In this document: piece after piece, positions 25,225 through 32,418 of the stretch | How the letters are laid out: every line of letters begins with the position of its first letter | Numbering within the stretch: position 1 is the first letter of the stretch | Assembly (NCBI GenBank): GCA_021298375.1 | Contig: JAJTFE010000010.1 | Span: forward strand, 1-32,418 | DNA from: Blastopirellula sp. | GTDB lineage: Bacteria > Planctomycetota > Planctomycetia > Pirellulales > Pirellulaceae | Direction: 5' to 3' | DNA length: 32,418 nucleotides | Notes under the pieces: generated by a model | Databases searched by the model: none | Seen by the model: the letters and a program-made list of their open reading frames with translations, nothing else | What the model was told of the DNA's origin: nothing | Made by a program: the position numbers and the translations under genes

Positions 25225-25310
25225 AATAAAAAACTCTCACTAGGCCACAGGTCCCGCTGGAGAGAAACGGCTGAACCGTCTCCACAGCGCCCCATGCCTT
25301 CGTGAGAGTC
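25225..25310 (-). ncRNA. Candidate structured RNA or long terminator after aquaporin gene
   Basis: On the minus strand ACUCUCAC (plus 25302-25309) pairs with GUGAGAGU (plus 25233-25240), which is overlapped and followed by a run of U (plus 25228-25233). Inside, GGC/GCC continue the stem past a GAA/UA loop. A second hairpin then forms from CGCU/AGCG, GGAGA/UCUCC and CGG/CCG (plus 25255-25289). The result is a long interrupted hairpin of about 77 bases ending in U6. It begins about 86 bases past the aquaporin stop and 150 bases before the Nudix-like start. It could be the aquaporin terminator, a small RNA, or a leader regulating the Nudix-like gene. I do not recognise a known RNA family. Confidence 0.5.
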
Positions 25311-25395
25311 TTGGGCCTGGCGAACGTTGAAAATCACTCCAGCCCAACTGCTTGGACTGTCCACCAGAAAAGGTCCTGCGACCGTTCGTCGAAAA

Positions 25396-26109
25396 CTAGT
25401 TGTCCGATTCGAACAGGGTCTTGTAAGTGAAACCGGCAGCACAGGCTCCCAGAATCGGCGCTACCCAGAAGAGCCACAACTGGCTCAGCGCCCAACCACC
25501 GACGAAGAACGCGGGACCGGTTGAGCGGGCGGGATTGACCGAAAGGTTGGTGACTGGAATTCCAATCAGGTGAATCAGGGTCAAACCGAGTCCGATGGCG
25601 ATCGGCGCGAATCCAGCGGGAGCGCGGCGGTCCGTGGCTCCATGGATGATCAACAGGAACATGAACGTCAGCACAAACTCGGCGACAAAGCCAGCCAGCA
25701 TCGAATACTTGGCCGGCGAATGCTCGGCGTAGCCATTACTGGCGAATCCACCTGCCACACTGAAGCCTTCCCGCCCCGAGGCGATCAGGTAAAGTACCCC
25801 CGCCCCGGCAAGACCGCCCAGAACCTGGGCGATGATGTAAGGAATGGCGTCGGCGGAACAATGCCGGCCGCTGGTGCAAAGTCCCAGAGTCACTGCCGGA
25901 TTGAGATGACACCCGGAAATATGACCAATCGCATAAGCCATGGTCAGCACCGTCAGGCCAAAGGCAAAAGCGACGCCCAACCAGCCGATTCCCCCGAGCA
26001 GCTTGTCACCATCCATTACAGCGGCAGCCAGCACGGCACTGCCGCAACCACCAAAGACCAACCAGAATGTTCCAAAAAATTCTGCCGCACACCGCTTTCC
26101 GAGATCCAT
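25396..26109 (-). CDS. aqpZ: Aquaporin Z-type water channel
   Basis: The 237-residue protein is very close to bacterial AqpZ over its whole length. Both NPA motifs are present: HLNPAVT (residues 70-72) and SVNPARS (192-194). [20 protein letters not shown] and [18 protein letters not shown] are signature stretches. It forms six membrane helices and would act as a tetramer in the inner membrane for rapid water flow. By counting from the NPA motifs, the selectivity filter is Phe50, His180, Leu189 and Arg195; E. coli AqpZ has Thr where this protein has Leu189. The start at 26109 is fixed by an excellent ribosome site, AAGGAGGT, about nine bases upstream; the frame extends to 26175 but that start has no support. 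It stands alone, followed by the hairpin element at 25225-25310. Confidence 0.97.
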   Translation of the reverse strand: MDLGKRCAAEFFGTFWLVFGGCGSAVLAAAVMDGDKLLGGIGWLGVAFAFGLTVLTMAYAIGHISGCHLNPAVTLGLCTSGRHCSADAIPYIIAQVLGGLAGAGVLYLIASGREGFSVAGGFASNGYAEHSPAKYSMLAGFVAEFVLTFMFLLIIHGATDRRAPAGFAPIAIGLGLTLIHLIGIPVTNLSVNPARSTGPAFFVGGWALSQLWLFWVAPILGACAAGFTYKTLFESDN

Positions 26110-26400
26110 GACCTTTACCTCCTTGGAGACGAAGAAATATGACTCACCACTTCGGGATTCGCGGTTGCCGAGCACGGAGGACCACCGCGATGTATCCCCA
26201 GGTTTCCATTCAGTTCCGCTGAAGCCCCAAATCCTAACAATGCGAAAGCCTCGGGTGTAGTCGATATTGTCCGATCGCCCACAGCCGGTTGCCGGTTTGA
26301 GAGGAACTACTCAGCAGTAACGAGCGCGCTGAAACACCGGAGAGGCGACCGTCCAAGTCAGCCCGACCGGAGGCAATCCGCTGCGTTGCCGCGGGCGAAT
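26110..26400. other. Leader and promoter region of the aquaporin gene
   Basis: About 290 bases separate the aquaporin start from the terminator of the DUF937 gene. The AAGGAGGT ribosome site lies at its left edge. No protein-like frame and no clear promoter hexamers were found. Confidence 0.5.
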
Positions 26401-26435
26401 AAAAAAGGCGCGGCAGGCAGAGCCCGTCGCGCCTT
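26401..26435 (-). terminator. Rho-independent terminator of the DUF937 gene
   Basis: On the minus strand AAGGCGCG (plus 26428-26435) pairs with CGCGCCTT (plus 26405-26412). The inner bases GGGC and GCCT extend the helix imperfectly. The T-run is complementary to the six A at 26401-26406. It begins 52 bases after the stop at 26488 and is the clearest terminator in the window. Confidence 0.87.
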
Positions 26436-26487
26436 GTGGCAAATCGATTTCGCGAGTCCAGGACCGCGCTCAGCCGAGAACCAGTCC

Positions 26488-27666
26488 TTACTTGAGAACC
26501 AAGCCCGAGAGCTTGTCCTTGAGCGAGTTCAAAACAGATACGACTTTCTCGCCCATCCCGGGCATTCCGAGAATCCCGTCGATAACCGGGGCGAGCTTGT
26601 CGAGTTGGCCTTTGACCATCGTCGAAACGGCCGACTTGGCAACGTCCGGCATGCCGCCGAGGGTCTTGACCATACCGTCCAGTCCCGTGATGGCGGATTC
26701 CAAGTCAGGCAGCGCTGCTTCAGCCGAAGCGGCGTCCTTGATGCCTTGAAGCTTGGGACCGACGGAGTCAAACATTCCGCTGAAGCCCTTCTGCAGGTCG
26801 CTGAAACCAGGCACCGAAATTTCGCCGATCATGTCTTTCGCGGCTGCGGTCGCTCCGGCGACAGCCTTTTCGCCAGCCGTGACGACTTCCTTCGCGGCTT
26901 CGGTCGCTCCGGCGACTACCTTTTCACCCGCCTTCACAGCGCCCTTCGCAGCGCCCTTGGCGGCATCTTCGACTTTCTTCGCGCCGTTGTTCATGAACCA
27001 GATAATGCCGCCGATGATTGCGGCCAAAGCCAGCAATGGCAACAACAGCTTGCCCAAACCTCCGCTGGCTTCTTGAGCAGCCTTGCCGGCTGTACGCCCA
27101 GCTTGGTTGACTGCCTGGCTGGCCATCTTGCCAACATCACCCAGCGACTCGAGCCCTGGCAGACTGGCCAGCGACAAACCTGCGGGAATAGCCGAAGCGA
27201 TGTTCCCCTTTTGTTCCGAGAACAGGCGGCTGATTCCCGAGCCGTCGATCTTCTGGCCTTTGAAAGCGCTGCCGATTGAGCTGAGCACCAGCGGAGCAAT
27301 CAGCCCCAAGGCCTTGGTGATGAGCGAGGAATCGAGCTTGACGAACTTGGCCAACAACGGCAGCAGGCTGGTCAGCATATTATTGCCGAGGAGGCCGCTG
27401 AGGAGGTCGCCACCCTTCTTTGCATCGGCGCCGCCGAGCATCTTTCCGAGGTTACCGAGCATTCCGGGGTCGATCCCGCCAATGGCCTGAGCCAGCTTAT
27501 CGGCACCATCCTTCTTGGAGGCAACCGAACCGAGACCCGCGAGAATTGCCGGCAGGCTTGCTTTCAACAAGTTGCCGGTATCGGCCTCGCTGGTTCCCAA
27601 CATGCCACCCAATTGCTTGGTGACTTCACCCGCCATTTGATTCTTTAACAAGTCGACTAGATTCAT
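26488..27666 (-). CDS. DUF937-domain protein with membrane anchor
   Basis: The 392-residue protein starts MNLVDLLKNQMAGEVTKQLGGMLG and continues with glycine- and leucine-rich repeats (LLKASLPAILAGL, LGNLGKMLGG, LLSGLLGNN) that mark a DUF937 domain, about residues 1-160. A single hydrophobic helix lies at 206-227 (LLLPLLALAAIIGGIIWFM). After it comes an Ala/Lys-rich segment containing two 18-residue repeats (about 246-281). The C-terminal 100 residues are rich in Leu, Met, Gly and Lys. DUF937 proteins have no agreed biochemical role. The layout suggests one side cytoplasmic or periplasmic and a Lys-rich stalk on the other, but topology is not certain. ATG 27666 has GAGGAGC just upstream. It is a single-gene unit with its own terminator at 26401-26435. 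Confidence 0.9.
   Translation of the reverse strand: MNLVDLLKNQMAGEVTKQLGGMLGTSEADTGNLLKASLPAILAGLGSVASKKDGADKLAQAIGGIDPGMLGNLGKMLGGADAKKGGDLLSGLLGNNMLTSLLPLLAKFVKLDSSLITKALGLIAPLVLSSIGSAFKGQKIDGSGISRLFSEQKGNIASAIPAGLSLASLPGLESLGDVGKMASQAVNQAGRTAGKAAQEASGGLGKLLLPLLALAAIIGGIIWFMNNGAKKVEDAAKGAAKGAVKAGEKVVAGATEAAKEVVTAGEKAVAGATAAAKDMIGEISVPGFSDLQKGFSGMFDSVGPKLQGIKDAASAEAALPDLESAITGLDGMVKTLGGMPDVAKSAVSTMVKGQLDKLAPVIDGILGMPGMGEKVVSVLNSLKDKLSGLVLK
26837..26944 (-). repeat. 54-bp in-frame duplication inside the DUF937 gene
   Basis: Two 54-base units (26837-26890, 26891-26944) begin TTCGCGGCT and share most of their first 40 bases. They encode the 18-residue pattern AGEK-V-AGAT-AAK twice. The length is a multiple of three, so the frame is kept. 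Confidence 0.75.
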
Positions 27667-28204
27667 TTGCTCCTCACTTTACTTAAGCTCAAAAATCAAA
27701 CGCTCAACCCTACAGGGAGGCGTCTGGGTAGGATCCACCCGCGCGAAGGCAAATATTCTATCGCTGGCGGGCGGGGTGCGGAGGCCCCAAATCTCATTTT
27801 CGAGAATAACTCGTAGAAGTACCCTACGGCGAGGCCCGGCCGGAAGCTCGTCTCGGCCCTTGTCCCACGCGCATTCTACGGGCCACTTTGGCTTCCGCTG
27901 GCCGCTGGTAAAGACGAGGTTACCCCCGGCCCCATGCTCTGCGCCGGGCTCCCAAAAACCGAGAAAATCCCGAAAAACCCTCCGCAGACCGTTGGCTTCG
28001 ACCAAACGGCGGAACGAGAATGAAGAACTTGGCGTCTGTTTGCGGTGGTCCTGTGGCCCCAGCTCGCGCTGCCCTCCCGGCTGTTCTCCCAGCCTGAGCA
28101 ATCCACCGCGAAGCGCGAGCTGCTGGCCAATTGCCTTTTGGTGCCAACCATTGCCCTGAGAGCGGACTGAACCTGTCTTTCCTGCCTTGATTCGAGTAAG
28201 CAAC
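27667..28204. other. Divergent intergenic region, no gene seen
   Basis: These 538 bases separate two genes reading away from each other, so both promoters should be here. Open frames of 127 codons (+) and 175 codons (-) span it, but both are rich in Arg, Pro and Ser with no motif, and the minus one starts at the very end of the gap without a ribosome site. I consider them chance frames in GC-rich DNA. No clear promoter boxes were identified. Confidence 0.45.
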
Positions 28205-31200
28205 ATGAGCGGCCAGCGTCATCTTTCAGCAGGCATCTTCCCCTTCGCTTTCTGCCTGGTCACTTTGCTGACGAGTCTTGGCTGGGCCCAATTTCCCGAG
28301 CCCGCAATCCCCGAGCCGCTGCGTCCGTGGAAAGACTGGGTGCTCTGGGATTCCCCGCAGTTAACCAGCCCGCTGCTGTACGATTCCGCCGAGCAGCGGA
28401 TTCTCATCTGGCCCTCGACCCTAGAACTGAACCTCAACTCAACAGGGGGTGCGTGGAAACTCCAGGACTGCCAGGCAGCGAAGAGTGCTGGCCGCAAGCA
28501 GTTCAGCTCGACAATCAAATCGTCCCGGTCGTCTCGCGTAATGGTATTCCCTCGATCTTTCTCGCAACCGGTTTGCATGCCGTGGCGGGAAGTTTTGCCT
28601 GGCGAGAGCAACCTGAGAAAATCGCCATTCCTTCTGAGATTGGCATCCTCGCGTTGACGCTCGATGGTCAAAGCATTCCGCTTCCCAATCGGGACACCAG
28701 CGGTTGGCTTTGGCTCCGCAGGTCTCAAGCTTCAGCGGAAGAGAAAGATCAACTCTCGCTGCAAGTTTACCGGGTCCTCGAAGATGGGCTGCCGATGTGG
28801 CTGCGCACCGAACTGGAAGTCAGCGTTTCGGGCAAGAGTCGCGAAGAGGATTTGGGTTTTGTGCTTCCCGCCAACTGGCAGCTCTCATTCGTCAACAGTC
28901 CGATCCCCGTCGCGCTCGATGAGGCAGGCAGAATCAAGGCGCAGGTTCGGGCGGGGAACTGGAAAATCCGGATTGATGCGTTCCGCAATGAAGACTTGCG
29001 GCAGCTCGAGTACGCTGCAGCCACACCTCCAGCGGTGGCGATGGAACTCGTCGCGCTCCGCGCCCGGCCGGAACTCCGGGCGATCGAACTGCAAAATGCG
29101 ACGCCAATCGACGTCAGTCTCACCACTTTTCCCGAGGATTGGCGAAATCTTCCCGTGTTCCAGTGGGACACAACGGCTCCGCTTCCGTGGACGGTGAAGT
29201 CGAGCGGAGCGGGAGAACTCCGTCCGAACCGTTTCCAAATCACGCGACAACTCTGGCTGGATGACGATGGACGCGGACTGACCTATCAGGATTCGATCTC
29301 GGGTGAGTCGCGGCAAATCTCTCGGCTGGACGTGGCGCCGAGCCATGAACTGGCCGTGATGCGGATCGATGGCACCCGCCAACTGATCACCAGAAATCCG
29401 GAAACTGCCGCTGAGGGGGTTGAACTGCGCACGCGCTACGCATCCATCGAAGCGATTGGACGGGCCACGCAGCCCTCGCAACTGGCCGCAACAGGCTGGC
29501 AGGCCAACGCGGATAGCCTGCTGGTGTCATTCTGGTTGCCACCGGGCTGGCGGATGCTCGCCCTGTTCGGCGCTGACCGAGTCGAAGGCGACTGGCTGAC
29601 TGCCTGGACGCTGCTCGATCTCTTTCTGCTGCTAATCTTCTCGCTGGCGATTTTCCGGATGTGGGGATTAACGGCCGGAGTGATCGCCTTTCTCGCTTTC
29701 GGCTTGGCCTACCACGAAGCCGGAGCTCCTCGCTTCACTTGGCTGTTCTTGCTGATCCCCGTCGCCATTCTCCAGGTCGTTCGCCCCGGAAGGCTGCACA
29801 AGTGGCTCTCGGCGTGGCGCTATCTGGCCCTGGTGCTGCTGTTGCTTTTTTTGACTCCCTTCCTCGCCCGCGAGATCCAGTCGGCTCTCTATCCGCAACT
29901 TGAACCGGCGGGGATCCAATATCGTGAGCGGAACCTGATTGAATTATTCGAAGGCGCACTGCCTCGCTCGCGGAGTGTCGCGCGCGAATACACCGATGCC
30001 GCGCCCGGATACCTGCCGCCTGTGAGCGGTAACTCACTCGACAACCGGCCCCAGTCGATGGAGTCCGGCAGACTTGACTCAGGAAAAGCGGCAAAGAGCC
30101 AAGGTCAGCAGGCTCAAAGCTCTAACATGTTCTTCGATCCCGGCACCAGTATTCAGACTGGCATTGCCAAGCCCGAATGGGAGGGCAACCTTGTGGAATG
30201 TTTCTGGGACGGACCGGTGAACAGCGAACAAACGATTCGTCCGATTCTGCTGACGGCCACGCAGCATCGTTTGCTGACGGTCGGCAGGATCGTCCTGCTC
30301 TGCCTGCTGCTGGGACTCTTCCTCCGCCCGCAGGCCGGAAAGAAGCGCTCCCGCCCCGCACCGGCACCCGCGGCCGGTTTGGTCCTGCTCTGCAGCCTGT
30401 TGATCGGCGCGGCGCCAGTCGCCGCCCAGGACCTGCCCGACAGAGACCTGCTCAACTCGCTGCGCGAGCGGCTGCTGAAACCATCCGATGCCTTTCCGCA
30501 GGCGGCCGAGATTCCAATGCTGCGAGCAACGATTCGCGACGGGAAGCTGCTGCTCGAGGGCCAAATCCACGCAGCTGCAGAGTGTGCCGTACCGCTGCCG
30601 GGACAGTTCCCCTCCTGGTCGCCGCTTTCCGTGCGGCTCGGCGACTCAGCCGGCATCGTCTGCCGGCGCGATGACGGCTACCTCTGGCTGTGGGTGCCAG
30701 AGGGTGTGCATCCTTTTCGAGTCGAAGGACTCCTTCCCGATGCAGCCGAATGGGTCTGGTCATTCCAGTTAACGCCGCGGCAACTGGAACTCGACGCCTC
30801 CGACTGGAATGTGACCGGCCTGCGGCCTGATGGCCGCCCGGAGAACCAGCTCTTTTTCTCCCGGAAGGAGCGCGCGGCCGAGGGCGATTCGCGCTACGAC
30901 CAGAGAAACTTCCGGGCGATCGTGCAGGTCGATCGGATGCTGGAGATCGGATTGGTCTGGAAAGTCCACAACACGGTCCGGCGGCTTTCGTCGCCCGGCC
31001 GGGCGATTACGGTTCAAGTCCCACTGCTCGCCGGCGAGCGTGTGCTCTCGGGCAATGTCACCCCCGAAGATGGAATGATTGAAGTCAATCTCAGCGCCGA
31101 AGCGGGGGAATTCAGCTGGGAGAGTGAACTCCCGCTCACGCCGGAGATCCAACTGGCAGCGAAGCCTCAGCCGCAAACCGTCGAACGATGGTCGCTGCTG

Positions 31201-32313
31201 ACCTCACCGGTTTGGAATATTCGCCCCACAGGTCCCCAGCCAATTTACGAGTCTGAGTCCAGCGAGCTGATTCCTGTCTGGTACCCTTGGCCTGGTGAAG
31301 AGGTGAAACTCGCGCTCCAGCGTCCGGTCGCTGTCGAAGGGAAAACATTGACCGTGCAAAGTGTCGAGCAGTCCCTGGACGTGGGTAATCGTCAGCGCAA
31401 TTCACGGTTGAGGTTCAAGGTCGAGTCGAGCCTGGGCAATGACTTCGCCGTTGAATTGCCGGAAGGGGCCGAGGTTCGCGAGTTACAGCTCAATAATCGA
31501 TCGCTGCCGATCCGCCGCGAGGGAAAGCGGATCCTGATCGGATTACAGCCCGGCGCACAGGAAGTCGAACTGGAGTGGACCGCCACGGAAGCGATCGGCA
31601 CCCAGGTTACCTTTCCTGCTGTGAGCCTCCCCGTAGAAGCCGCCAACGTGACCAGCGTGATGAATGTTCCGGAGTCGCGCTGGATTCTCTGGACCCGCGG
31701 CCCGCTCCGCGGCCCGGCTGTCCAGTTCTGGGTGGTCCTCTTGCTGGCGGGCCTGATTGGCTGGGCCTTGAGCCGACACCCGCTCTCGCCGCTGCGAGGT
31801 TACGAATGGGTTCTGCTGGCGATTGGCCTGACCCAGGTCCACTTCTTGGCGGGCTTGCTGGTCCCCGCATGGTTACTCCTCTTGGCTCGGCGCGGCAAAC
31901 GCGAACCGAATGCCCAGCACTGGCTGGCATTCAACTTTGCCCAGCTAGGTCTGGTCTTGCTGACGATTATCGCCCTTTCGATCCTCGTCTATGTGGTCAG
32001 TCGTGGATTGCTTGGCCAACCCGAGATGTTTATCCGGGGAAATGGATCGCACGCCGGCAGGCTGGTCTGGTTCACCCCAGCCAGCGGAAATGAACTGACG
32101 CGCCCGGAAATCATCTCGATTTCGATTTGGTTCTACCGTTTGCTGATGCTCGTCTGGGCGCTTTGGCTGGCCAATGCCGTGATCCGCTGGCTGCAAATCG
32201 GCTGGCAAAACTTTACCGCTGGCGGGGCTTGGCGCACCAACCGCCTGAAGGAAGAAGAAAAGGAAGAAGAGGCTCTCACGGAGGCACAGAGGCACGGGGA
32301 GCAGAGCCGTTAG
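28205..32313 (+). CDS. Large multi-span membrane protein, frame shifted near 28465
   Basis: From ATG 28205 the frame encodes a signal peptide (FPFAFCLVTLLTSLGWAQ) and about 65 further residues (EPLRPWKDWVLWD to GGAWKLQ) before continuing as nonsense to 28657. The protein resumes in another frame at about 28468 (LPGSEECWPQAVQLDN) and runs intact to 32313. The second frame is open back to a GTG at 28327, but that part is not protein-like and would lack a signal peptide. So the gene is split, near CCAGG repeated at 28462 and 28471. The body, about 1280 residues, has a beta-rich domain, four helices near 29610-29870, one near 30270-30330, a second signal-peptide-like segment (LLCSLLIGAAPVAAQ, about 30385-30430), another large beta-rich domain and four C-terminal helices after 31710. 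From memory, similar uncharacterised proteins of about 1300 residues occur in planctomycetes and proteobacteria. No enzymatic motif was seen. Confidence 0.85.
32275..32300. repeat. Possible dispersed short repeat at the 3' end of the large gene
   Basis: CTCACGGAGGCAC then AGAGGCACGGGGAG encodes the last residues (LTEAQRHGEQ) of the large membrane protein. It holds GAGGCAC twice, eight or nine bases apart. Very similar DNA is, as I remember it, scattered through many bacterial genomes and read into protein ends as 'TEAQRHRE'. Only one copy is in this window. Confidence 0.4.
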
Positions 32314-32418
32314 CGGACAAGATTGCTTGAAGGTGCAAAGTTCAGGCGAGTATGGAAGATTAGAATCAGGCATGGGGGGTCGTTGAGGAAAACTGGCCTC
32401 TGAAAGTCTTGAAACAGC
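32314..32418. other. Window end, no gene seen
   Basis: The last 105 bases after the large gene hold no recognisable feature. GGGGGGTCGTTGAGG near 32374 is not followed by a visible start. Confidence 0.4.

Noticed and set aside
24650..25285. 211-codon minus-strand frame overlapping the Nudix-like gene
   Set aside because: It is out of frame with the Nudix box, rich in Arg and Ser, and has no recognisable motif.
27679..28206. 175-codon minus-strand frame in the divergent gap
   Set aside because: Its start overlaps the beginning of the large gene, it has no ribosome site, and its composition resembles random GC-rich sequence.
28187..28657. Separate 156-residue secreted protein
   Set aside because: Its first ~86 residues continue logically into the large frame while the rest is nonsense, so it is the detached start of the large membrane protein.

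Overview
The window looks like chromosomal DNA from a planctomycete (Planctomycetota, probably a Pirellulales-type bacterium). Three things point there: a type IV prepilin-like DUF1559 protein with a C-terminal H-X9-DG motif, three giant secreted proteins that begin with the 'LE-x-R-x-LLAAD' leader common in planctomycete surface proteins, and generous spacing between high-GC genes. I see no tRNA, rRNA, transposase, phage or CRISPR feature.

Layout. 1-2246 (+): the end of an unrecognised membrane protein with its terminator, then a DUF1559 pseudopilin gene and a small lipoprotein gene that probably form one unit. 2268-2330: a 9-bp tandem repeat between convergent genes. 2438-5014 (-): a secreted S9 prolyl-oligopeptidase/DPP-IV-type peptidase. 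5200-12466 (all -): a complete tripartite RND efflux locus, with a NodT/TolC-type outer-membrane lipoprotein, a TetR repressor, an HlyD-type adaptor and an HAE1-type pump. Near-identical palindromes lie upstream of tetR and of the outer-membrane gene, so one repressor could control both transcripts. The tetR frame itself is broken by an apparent single-base loss at codon 4. 12623-24195 (-): three tandem paralogous subtilases with different C-terminal modules; the first copy is a mosaic of the other two. 24625-27666 (-): a Nudix-fold protein lacking two catalytic glutamates, a candidate structured RNA or terminator, an AqpZ-type aquaporin, and a membrane-anchored DUF937 protein with a clear intrinsic terminator. 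28205-32313 (+): a very large multi-span membrane protein whose signal-peptide end and main body lie in different frames.

Short tandem repeats with unrelated units (9, 15 and 15 bp, plus a 14-bp pair) sit in three separate intergenic gaps.

No wholly new multi-gene system is evident. The most useful leads are the shared operator pair with the frameshifted repressor, the mosaic protease cluster, the structured element between the aquaporin and Nudix genes, and the split large membrane-protein gene. All family assignments come from reading motifs; no database search was run.
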